A stretch of DNA of 64,000 nucleotides from Nectonema munidae (taxonomy: Eukaryota > Nematomorpha > Nectonematoida > Nectonematidae): the NCBI GenBank assembly GCA_030549495.1, contig JAUIRK010000902.1, forward strand, positions 189,001 to 253,000. The letters run 5' to 3'. Position 1 is the first letter of the stretch. Each line of letters begins with the position of its first letter. Below are positions 1 through 11,500 of the stretch, in pieces. Position numbers and translations under genes: made by a program. Under the pieces are notes generated by a model. The model saw only the letters and a program-made list of their open reading frames with translations, had not been told where the DNA came from and searched no databases.

Positions 1-1170
1 TCTTTCAAAAAAAATAAATATACAGGCTGCTTTATGATACACACATGTTCACATTCTCGAACTATAATAATAAACTATTATATGTTATTTTAAAATAGCC
101 TGTGGTGCAACTTTTAAATATTAATTATCATGTGAGATAGCATTGGTGTGTGATTTCTTTATCGCACATCGTCGGTATAAATATAACAAATACTCTTCGT
201 TAAAAAAAAGTAAAATGGTATTTCCCAACTACTTATATTATAAGCAATGTATTCTGAAAGCCCATAAAAAAAGCTTAAATTTGGTATATCGCATGATACA
301 TTTGGTTGAGAAATATTAAAGTTAAAGCGTTTTAATATTTGACTAAAATTTAAGCTAGGAACACTACAAATAAACTAAGCGTACACGAACCCGATAAAAT
401 AAACCACACTACCGTGCTCAAAGATGTGATGAAGCGTATGCGAGATAGAACTCACTGCTTTCACAAACGCGTAATGCACATGTGTTCATCTTTCTTGGCA
501 TATAGTTATGCGTTAGAATCAATAACAAGCGTGATAGCAGGGAAATGTGATTCATTCTTCGCAAACGGTCGGTATAAATATAACGAATGCCCTTCGTTAA
601 AAATAAAAAAGTGGTATCTAAACTAAATATAAATTCTATCGAAATAAAACTAGGCTACGATCAACACAACTTTTAGATTCGATCGACATTTTTTCTTCAA
701 AATGTAATTTAAAATTTATTAGAAAAACATTATACTGACCTATACTACTGACCCCTAAATAGTAAAAAATATATTATTTATTTTCGACAGTGTCTTTAAT
801 TATGACATTTTAAAATGGAAAAAACTATATTCTACCTTTCTTAAATGAAATATTGAAAAAAAGATTATAAACTCATCAAGTATTGACCTCACATAAAAGT
901 CGATTTTGCAAAAGGTAAAACATATTTTTTTTTGTTTAAACCTACCCAAAGCCTAAAGAGTATAACTCTCCTATGATACCATTTTCAATAAAAATTTTTG
1001 TTTAAATGTTTACATTATGCTTTTAAAAAAAAGTGGTCACTTTTTTTTACTAAAATTAGACCAAATTTTTCAAAGTAAAGTCCAGTTATTAAAAAAATTA
1101 AAAAGCTTTTACAAAAATAAATTATTCTAGCGTATACATCAAACGATAAGCTTTTAAATGATATATACCA
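1..1170. other. Upstream AT-rich intergenic DNA
   Basis: No convincing coding region is visible. The only structure I see is a pair of diverged direct repeats, listed separately. The small open frame near 414-626 overlaps one of these repeats and shows no family signature. Confidence 0.5.
134..629 (+). repeat. Pair of ~95-bp direct repeats with TATAAATA core
   Basis: Positions about 134-232 and 531-629 are diverged copies of one another in the same orientation, about 397 bp apart. The best conserved part is GTCGGTATAAATATAAC followed by an AAT...CTTCGTTAAAAA tail (from 171 and from 568). The TATAAATA stretch resembles a core promoter, but no gene start follows closely. They may be two copies of an old repeat. 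Confidence 0.55.
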
Positions 1171-1178
1171 TTTTTAGT

Positions 1179-1345
1179 TCTAAACGGTCTTTTTTAAAGT
1201 CTAAAGTGTCTTTTTTAAATTCTAAAGTGTCTTTTTTAAATTCTAAAGTGTCTTTTTTAAATTCTAAAATGTCTTTTTCAAATTCTAAAATGTCTTTTTA
1301 AAATTCGAAAGTGTCTTTTTTAAATTTTAAAGTGTCTTTTTTTAT
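1179..1345 (+). repeat. ~22-bp minisatellite
   Basis: About seven tandem copies of a unit close to TTCTAAAGTGTCTTTTTTAA, with point differences and small length changes in the T run. No coding content. Confidence 0.85.
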
Positions 1346-1735
1346 TTTACTTTTCTGAATAAGCTTTGAAGTCTTGTTTCTAATAAATGCGCGTAATATT
1401 ATGTGTGATTGTCAGGTTCTGTAGACGTGTTTAGAGATACACTGATAATTTTCTATTTTATCTCTTCATCTAGCATGAAAGAAAGTGTTGTGTCTAAAAT
1501 AAAAGTTTTTAAAACATGTTTTATAAATATTGAAGCAAACCTTACTTATTTCTGTTTTGCAAATTTTTTGATTTTTGAGAATGCCAGCTCTATATATCCA
1601 CAATTAGCCAGCAGGTTTTTAGGTTACTTATTTTAGATAGCAGTTCGATCAAAAATTCTTCAATTTTTTTCATTATTAGGAAAAAATGTAAATATTTTTA
1701 CATATATATTTACATTTTTTTTACATATATTTTTT

Positions 1736-2048
1736 TTGCACGATTTTAAATAATATATTTGTTAAATAATCAAAGTAAAATTCTGTAATCAAAGAATCGA
1801 AAAAAATTCTTTAAAAAATCAAAAAATATTTATTCTTTTTAGATATATCGTTGGCTCTCGTTACTTTTAGTTTCCTATATGCATGATTAGAAAAACTACG
1901 TTTATCTTTCTATTCTAAAAGTAACGGGAGCCAACGATATATTTAAAAAGAATAAATATTTTTTGATTTTTTTTTAATTTTTTTCGATTCTTTGATTACA
2001 GAATTTTACTTTGATTATTTGACAAATATATTATTTAAAATCGTGCAA
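1736..2048. mobile_element. Foldback (long inverted repeat) MITE-like element
   Basis: Left arm 1736-1870 and right arm 1915-2048 are near-perfect reverse complements (about 134 bp each) around a 44-base loop. The tips read TTGCACGATTTTAAA and its complement, and the inner ends read GTTACTTTTAG / CTAAAAGTAAC. I could not identify a clear target duplication, so the superfamily is open. It lies about 220 bp upstream of the aquaporin start codon. Confidence 0.8.
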
Positions 2049-2229
2049 ATTGCAAAAATATAGGTAATACTTTTGAATTTGAATAGTTTTTGACATTCAA
2101 CTACCATAAAAATAGTTTGAAACTTGGCGATAAATGAATTTGAGCGATTTTTGTAAATTCAAGGAATTTGAATCTTAATTTTAATACACAAAACTTTCTT
2201 AGTTTACCGGAGCTTGTTTACTTATTAGG

Positions 2230-2274
2230 ATGTTTGGCTTATTAAAAGATCTAAAATATTTAAGAATGCGATGA
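2230..2274 (+). promoter_or_regulatory. Upstream ORF overlapping the aquaporin start
   Basis: An ATG at 2230 opens a 14-codon frame (MFGLLKDLKYLRMR) whose TGA at 2272-2274 overlaps the ATG at 2271, an ATGA overlap. If the transcript leader includes this region, the uORF would terminate exactly at the main start codon and could influence initiation. Whether it is in the mRNA is not known from sequence. Confidence 0.35.
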
Positions 2275-2551
2275 GAAGAAGATCATTTTCGTTTGGTGGA
2301 CCCAGAGGTCGAAGCCAGAGCATGTTTCGCGAGTACCACCTGCGTGATCTGACATACGAAGACGAGCTGAAATTGGAACAAGACAACCAGAAGAAGTGGA
2401 GCGTGTACAAGAAGTGGGTGAAGCCTTGCATTTCTGAGTACATCGGCACCATTATCTTTGTGCTGTTCGTCTTTTGCTCTGACTACGCCCACCACATGGA
2501 ATCCATTGGACTAATCGTGATTGCTCTCATCGTCATTTTTGGGGAAACCAG
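2271..2551 (+). CDS. Aquaporin exon 1
   Basis: Encodes the N-terminal tail, TM1 and TM2 (residues 1-93 plus two bases of codon 94). The donor is CAG|GTTCTC. The GET end joined to the next exon gives the TSG lead-in to the first half-helix. GC content is visibly higher than in the surroundings. Confidence 0.85.
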
Positions 2552-5500
2552 GTTCTCTCTTTCTTTTATCGCTTTTTACCCAATTGCGTTCCCAAGGCGC
2601 GTGCAAACAAGCCATGATTACTACAAAAAGTGACATTCATGAAAATGGAAAACGAAAAGATAAAAGCTCTTTGATCAACTGTTGACGATGAAAATAGATA
2701 ATCTATTTCAATATCTCGTTAGAATATACTTCATAATACCTGTTTCCTTTTTTATTAGCATAATTATACTTGGTAAAATAAATAATGGTCTTGTAATGAG
2801 ACTTATGAATTTAATGGATCAACAATCAGAACTAACTAATTTGCAGCATATTAAATATTGGAATTGTAAAATTTTATTCAATCAATTTAAAAATTCTTCT
2901 TCCATTCAAAAAAATTTAATGAAATTTTGCACACCCTTTTAGAATATGATATCTTGATCCCGTATCTCATGTAAGCGTTATAATCCTCATTTTTGACGGC
3001 AACGTTTTGGGCTGAATTTTCGTACATTTTCATATAAAAATATGCTGATATTGAATACATTTTCTCTTATTTTGTAACAGGGTAGGTTAGTCAATCTGCG
3101 CAATTTACATTATGAAACGGCATGGCACAGATATAGTTTGTCTGTTTTTCTTTTGATATTTTCTTTTATTTAGGATTCATGTTTGGTACTTTTTTTGAAT
3201 GATGAAAAAGACCAAAATTATTACACTTAATGTTTTTTCAAGAAATAAACGTCGGAAAATGCAAATGATGTTAATCAAAAAAACAACTCAAAAGATACTG
3301 CTGAAAAAGAAAATTCTATTGAAAAACCTGGTAACAATTTATTTTGACGTGTGTTAGACTCTGCTGCTTCAAAAGATAAAACACTTGGTTCCAATGATTT
3401 TAAGAAACTACTGTCTGTTCTGAGAGACATATTGGGGAATTTTATCAAAATTATGTGTTGTTTGAAACCAACGTCGATCATAAATTGAAAAACTTTATAA
3501 TTTCAGGGAGAATACCTGACAATGAATACAAATTTCCAACAAGAATGTACAAGGACAAAAGTTCAAAAAGTGGACTCAAAGTAAGAAAATGCCAAAGAGA
3601 GTGGCTGGAATATACACCCACGTTGGCCCATTTGAAAAGCCATGATGATATATTTTGTTTGCCGTGCATTCTATTTCCTATATAATCTCGGCAAGGCAAA
3701 AAGCAAATATCCTGATAAAAAACCTCTAACAAACCGGAAGACGCTCCCACAGATATTCCCTATCATGGATGTTTAGAATATCATAAAATGACCGAAGCTA
3801 GATATTACGCTTTTCTGGATGTGCAAAAAAATTCGGTTAGAAGAATTAATCTAGTTATTAGGGATTAATCTATGAAGATCAAATTATCAGTTCGGTTGTC
3901 AAATGCTTTGAATTATGTGGGCGACTGGCATGGTGGTTCCGAGGCCATCAAGACAATGGTAAACTTTTTCAGTATGAAGATTGTATTCAAGGTAATTTTA
4001 AGGCATTGTTTAAATTTCGTATTGACTCAGGAGCTACTTTTTTGAAAGAACATTTTGAGAAATGCGTTAAAAATGCCCAGTATTGCTCTAAAACTGTGCA
4101 AAATGGTCTTTTAGAGATTATGAGAAAGTTTTTTCAAAAGACAATTGTTTATGAAGTAAAACTACAGCATATTCTCAAACAAATAACAAATAAACTTTAG
4201 TTAACAATTTGTTAAGTCTCAAACAAGGAGCAGATGGGTAACTACATTATGTCAAAAACAAAGAAAGTGTTGAACGACTCATAGCGTGCATAGAATGTGA
4301 ATCAAAAACCGTTTTAGCGTTATGTGGGCTATAATAAAAAAGGCTATTATCCGTTGGATGGGATCCTTTTAGTTAGAGTTGCCAGATTACAAGATTAGGA
4401 ATACGGGACACTCTTGTAATTTCGTAGCATATATATAAATTTATACCTACATACACAGCGAGGCCAATATATTATAAAACGTAAAGATAATTATCACAAA
4501 CATAATGAAAGAATTTAAAAAGGGTATAAAGAAAACAAAAGGAAAATAATTATATACACACACACCTATACAAACACACACAACATACAGAGAAAAACAA
4601 GCAACTAAGGGTAAAAAATCCAGATTAAGATATGGTGGATTGTCCCTCAAGAAAAAGATGCAGCTATGAATTATAATCACATACAAAGTTTCAACGAATA
4701 ACCTTTTGGAGGTGTTAAATATAATATTATTATGGTGAACTAAAATCGGGACAATAAGGGTGTTTCAGAAGTGTCAATGCGGGAGAGAGGACAAAATGAT
4801 CAAATTGGGGACATGTTCCGGGAAAACGGGACCTCTGGCAACCCTACTTTTAGTATAACTATAATATAAAAAAAACTAAATTAACTTTTATTAATTTATT
4901 TTATATTTTATTAAAACAATCTTTATTTGTTTTATTAAAACAAATAAGTAGAAAATGATCTCCACTTCTCAATCTGATTCTCCACATTGCTGCAAATAAC
5001 AGCTGCATAATTGCTAATCGAAGTGCTTACCCATCTGTTACAAAATGGGCAGGAATAGCTTTATAAGGCATCTAGTTTAGCTCTAACTGAAGGGTCTGTG
5101 AAAATCAAAAGCGAAGTTCATTTACTAACATATCTACTTAAATCTGCTTTCTCTTTACGGTTTCACCAAAACTAGTGATCTAATGCCAACACCCACCCTT
5201 AAAAGTTACTGCTCTTCGACTAATTTTAAGTCAAGAAAAATGGGAACAAGAAAGTGTAATGAGTGTAGCAAATATGTTTGCAAGGATCATACTTTAATTT
5301 TATGTTGTAATTGGGAAAACGCATTGTAAATTATATATCAAAACAAGAAATACAAATACTTTCTCCAAAAATATTCTTTACAATATTTTGGTTGTAAAAT
5401 TTAATGTTTTATTTTGCTTTATTACAAAAAATGTTTGTTATGAATCGTTTTGCCAATATCTTTGAGTAAAGGTTACTTTTATATGGTAAAATATGCATTG

Positions 5501-8500
5501 TATAAACTTATTTTTAATGTTGGACAGAATCTTTTTCCAGGAAGAGTAAGACTGTAACAGATAACATACTATATTAGACAAATGTAAATTGCAAACAAAT
5601 GAACTTATATTTTTTGTAACTTCTAGGCTATATTTTATACCTTATAATATTATTGTTGTGTGCATGTATTATTATCACTCCTTCTGTTTTGCATCAACTG
5701 TTCCTCTACCAGGCAAGAAACAAAACTGTGTTCTACCAAATTTTGTAATATTTTTCAGTATGTTTTCTAACAATCTTTCTATAACTAGCATACCATGCTT
5801 AAGAAGTTTGATTCCTCGATAAGAACCGCATTCCGGACCACTACCTTTCTCCTTATAAACGGGGACGAGTGTACTAATTTTCCAATATTGTGGTATTTCA
5901 ACTCCATTCAAGATGCAATTTGCTATTTATAAAATAGTTTGCTTTCCATGCTGAGAACTAAACAAATGCTCTTTTACAATTCCAGATGAGCCAATCGCTT
6001 TGCCGTTTTTCATACGTTCCAATGCTTTCTTAACATCTTCTATTTTAAATGGTTGGACCTTCAGTATTGTAAGCATTCAAAATCCGATCCATTCATTTTT
6101 TTTTATTCATTATAGCTTTCAGGTGCTCTTTCCATTATCTTTTTCTTTCGTTTTCACTATATACAATCTTTACGTGTTTGTTTTTCAAACAACTACCACA
6201 TGAGATAACTCGAAGTTTGTGAAACATTGAAACCCTGCTTTGTCAATTTGATCCAATTGTTTTTTGTTTTATTTTTCATTGCGCTCGTCACTACTTTCTT
6301 TGCACATTTCCTATTTTTGTTATAATATGTCTTATTTTCGTCAGTGGAAGTTTTTTTCTATTTTAAAACTTTCTTTCTTTTTTGAATAGTGTCTTGCACA
6401 TTTTGTTTCAACTAAGTTAATGATAACCTCTACTCACGACACATACATCTTCAGCAGTTTTCAGAGCAGAGTTATAACCCATATGTCCTGTTCATGACGT
6501 TGATTCACTCTATCAGCAAACTTTCCTTTGATCCTATCATCTTTTAATTTCCAGATTCTTATTCGCTTCATACATATTCATCATTTTTTCTTTTCTTTTT
6601 TTGCCTACTATGTAACATCTATAAAAACAAGGCTATCTTGTAGCTCTCCTGGAATAACTTTTCTATTTATGCTCCTACGCCATCCTTTTTGAATGAACAT
6701 AGAATCAATTTAGGTTTAAGTTCTAAAAGTAGCTTTTTGTCTTTTTTAAATCAGGTGTTCACAACAATAAGCTCTGTTTGAGCACAATACATTAAAAATT
6801 TTCTTCCACTTTCGTTCTTTTTCTCATAACAAAACCACCATGGATTCCTTCAAAACACAAGTCCCTACGTGGCCATTGAAATCACCTGCTACTGTCAACA
6901 CTTCTTTTGATCTCATACTTCTGTCTCTAAAACATGCTTTTTATGAAATTCATTCTTATCAATTTTATCACATCCAATTTGAGAAATATAGACATTGACA
7001 ATGCGAATAAGCAGTTTTTCCAATCAAAATAATAATTACCATGAGCCCTTCATCATTTCTTTTGACATCAAATATTATATCGCATAAGTGTCCTTTTATC
7101 AAGATCCAAAAGGCTGAGGTTTCATCATCCCCTAAGCATAAAAATTTGTATCTATTTTTCTTACTACCAATAAACATCGCTCCATTATTTTTTGTCGCGT
7201 TTCTAGAACAAAGCATATATCAACTCTTCCTTTCACCAGCTCCATTTCTTCCTCCATCCCTCTACCAACCATTGATTCAACTATCCATGTAGCAAATTTT
7301 ACATCACCTATATTTGCATCAATCTTTTTGCATTCTTAATGCTGTAAACCTTTTTTTCAGTAAAATATCTCTCAGGTTTTGTTTCTTTCCTTTTATCGTA
7401 GGCAGGTACCGCCCACGGCACTCTTTAGACTAATTGCTGCCCAGGTATTTTGGCATTCATGGAAGAATTTTGAAGCAGTTTTTTTATAGCCGTATGCCCT
7501 TACAGGCTCTAAACCTCCCTTTTAACCCGGCCTAGGACCTTGTGGATAATATCTTACAATAATAATGTTAATAATAATAATTGTAAAAAGTGATTATAGA
7601 ATATTTTTTGTGTCAATTTTTTTACAAAAAAGATCAACTATTTCAAGTCGTCAGGTCTATTTTTGAAGGATATGTATGTTCATTTTGTTTCCCCTAGTTA
7701 TAATATAAAAATAAGGCAGGCATGTATATTATTGTTAAGCTTAAACAAAGGTAATTCTATAATTCATAAAAAAAAATGATTAATTTTAAAAGAATTTATA
7801 TTTGAATATCATTTTTTATTTCAAACCTTTTACAGATTTAAAATTTTTTATATTAAATTTTTATATTACCATTTGAAGAGTAAATTAGAAAATAAAATAT
7901 TGATTTACTATTTATATAATTAAAATTGTAAATAAAATTTCTCAAATATTATTTTCAAAAAATCTTAATCAAGTTATGACTTTCCATTTTCAACCTATAG
8001 TAGATATTAAATCCTTTAACAATTTTACCCCCACTATTAGTAAATTATTATGAACTGGTTTTTATTAAATTATTGTATTTAGATGGCGTTAATATGCACG
8101 TATTATTTAATGTATTTTGATAATTTCATAAAAAAAAAATCAACTTACAATATCCTACAAATATTTCTTAATTAAAATTTAAAGAAATTTTATATAAAAT
8201 CTTTTATTCAATAAAAACTAAAAAACAAAACTTTTTTGAATATTTTTTTTAATTTTGTTTTTTATTCAAATATTAATATATGAAAGTTCTTTTAAAAAAA
8301 TGAGTTTCCGTAAATAAAATTTTTTTATTTTACTGCCAGTAATTTTTCATCTGAAATTCGCATCCTTTTATTTTTCTGGGTAATCCCACATAAAAAAGCC
8401 AAAATATTTTGAGGGAGTAAGTAAACTTACTACAATACCATAAATTTTACTATATCAAGTAATAAGATTACGCATTGTTCTGGCTCCAACTTTATATAGT

Positions 8501-11500
8501 AGAAGCTCCTACATTCTTTTTCAGTGATGAGAATAGTGTTTTGATGAAAATTACTACAAAAGTATTAAAATATTTTTAAATATAGTAGTAATTTTACTAT
8601 ATTTATAATAAAATTTACAGCCAGTAGCTTTTGTCTGTTTTATTCAACTTGACTAAAAAAGCAAAAAAAAAGACATTTAAAATATGAATCTTTTAAAAAT
8701 TCATCATTTTTTATGAATCATACTTTATTTTAAAGAAAAACAATATATGCTCCTTCATTTTTATATCACAATTATTTAAATAGATAGTACTCATATGAAT
8801 CCATAAAAAGTATCATTTTGTTACTAAAAGTATACAATTTAGCGCGAACTGTAAATTAAAAAAATGTATTTTTTCACTGAAAAATTTGTAATAACAACAA
8901 ATGCCTCTTTTGTTTTATACATAATTTGGTTATACATTTGCATACATAACATTTCCCAAATATCAATTTAATTTCTATCCTAACCCTTATTTCTAAAAAG
9001 GCGGAAAACAAAGAAGGCCTTAAAAATGAACCTTCTTCTAATTAAACTGCATAAAAATGTAATGAGCGAGCATCTTAATGCTTCTATATTAACAGCTACG
9101 AAGGCATTATGTATGTCTCTGAGCTTTGGAAATATAGTTTATATTTAATTATAAGTTTTTTAATTCGCTAATTTAATTAACTTTTAGTTATTGAAATAAA
9201 ATAATATGTTGCTCCTGATGTTCACATTTTTTAAAGCAAACCATCCTTGACTAATTTTCTGCGTTTCTTACTTCTTCTGATCAACTATGGTTAAAATTTG
9301 GATTGGCTTTGGTTTTAGTTATTAAATTTGAATTTCAGTTATTTAAATTGAAGTTTTTTTCTGAAATAATTGAAATCACATTTGTGGAGCAGTTTAAAAA
9401 TATCTTTTGATGAGACTCATTTATTTATATTGATAAAATAAAAGATGAGGATTGGGAATGTCATTACAATCCTTATGAGAAGAGATCAACGTTGTCTCAG
9501 ATAAAGGATTACAGAGGAATGTGATCTAACCCAAATATTTTAACAAGTTGTTTGATTGTTATTGTTTTTCAAAGAGTATTATAAAATTATTAAATAAATG
9601 AAGCGGCTGGAGGGAGTTTCTGAATTTACAAACTTTTCTTTTATTTGAAGAGAATAACTAACGGATATATGGATTGTTACGATTTTCAAACCAAACAAAG
9701 AGTTTTGAGCTTTTTGTAGAAGGATTAATGAAGAGACGCTATTGATCAGGCTGATGTTTTGATCCTAAATCTTTATGTTTTTGGAGGCGTAAAAATAGCA
9801 GACAGAAGGAAACGTAAATTCCCTTCATGTCCCACTCGAAACTTTCAAATGTGTACTACACCTGTGCCGAACAAAGTCCATTCTTTCAACCTAAGACAAG
9901 TAAATCACGACCCTTTTAAATCCTTGGCAAAGTTATCAAGATCTTTCTTGATTTAGAAAATGAGGCTCTTGTTTCGAGTTTTTATGTTTTTTTGCATGGC
10001 AGAAATCATCGTGATCTGATATATTAGATGTAATTTGCTATCTCGAACAATATAGAATTAGCACCTTTTTACTGTGAAAGATTAAATGGAAACACAGTAA
10101 TCACTTTATTATGGATACACCATTAGATCTCTTATTTGAAAGAATAAAATATAAAATACAATTATAATATGTTAAAAATCAATGGCAATCAAAAAATATT
10201 ACTGCAGGTAAAATGATCTGATATTCATTTTATAATATATAAACATATATTTTCTTTACTGCCCATCAAGAACCGAATCATTCCGCATTTGAATTCATGC
10301 CGCACTTGAAACTTTTGGTTAAAGGAAAGTAAACGAGTGCTAGAAAACCATATCTTTCTATTGTTAAAGCGGCCCTATAAAAATGAAAAGCACAGAAAAT
10401 CAACAATTACTCTTAAATTCTTATTTTCAATTCGTTTAAGTGGCTGCCAATTAAATCCTTCAGTTACACTAGGACTCTTATTGATTGGAGACGTGGACTA
10501 CCGAATTGCTCCTTTTTACTTTATCTCACAATTCTTTGGAGGCATAACAGCTGCTTTTATTTTTAGAGTAAGATTTATTTTGTTACGAAAAGTTAAACCT
10601 TTTTTACTAAAATTTTCACTATTTAATATTTATGCTTCATTTTATATAGTTTTAACTAATAGTTGAAAAAAATTTTAAAATTTTTTTAATTATAGTAAAA
10701 AAATATTTATAACAGAACATTAAAAAAAGTAATAAAGAAATCTCTTTAATCAAATATTTAACAAACATTTAACTTTTTTTCTATTTAAAAAGTTTAAACA
10801 TAGAGTGTGGAAATTCAGATATTAATCCTAATCATTTTTTGAAAGAAGGGTTAGGATTAGGGTTAGGGTTAGGGCCTAACCCTAACCCTAACCCTAACCC
10901 TATCCATTTGTTTTCTATCATTTTTTAAAAAAATTCATAACTATTTTGTTTATAAGAAAAATATTGGATAAAATATATAAAATTTCATCTTTCAAACTTA
11001 ATTTTTTTATCATTCATTATTTGTCCAAATTCTAAGTTATAAATAGTTGTGATTATTGCTATCTTTTTATAACATATTATATTTCAACCTCAAATAAAAC
11101 ACATCTTCCTTACACGTTTCAATAGTTTGTAAAATATTGTTATGGAAAAATAATATATGATTACTAACTGATAAATTGGTAAATGATATAACATTTTTAT
11201 GTACTATAATAAGTTCTGCTTGAAACAATTAGTATGTAAATCTTAACTAAATTTATTTTGAGTTGTTCATACAAAAGGTTTTGATTTAAGCAATGACATG
11301 TGCTTATCAGTATTCATAATTAATTTCTTTTAAAATAGAATTAAAAAGCTTGATTTTTTGTTTCTCAATTAATTTTATTTTTTTAGTTCTCACTTTTTTA
11401 TTTTGAATTATTTTAAATTTTAACTTCATTTTAAGTTCTATATAAATAAGGCATAAGTTTCCTCTAAAATCAAAAAGTATTTATTATTAGCAAATTGATA

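Noticed and set aside
2225-2495. Minus-strand frames opposite aquaporin exon 1
   Set aside because: Antisense shadows of the GC-richer exon.
10337-10666. The whole 109-codon frame around aquaporin exon 2 as one coding unit
   Set aside because: Only 10441-10567 matches the family and has splice sites; the rest is intron.
10848-10901. A true chromosome end or recent telomere fusion
   Set aside because: Tract is about 54 bp and sits inside an intact gene; far too short for the claim.
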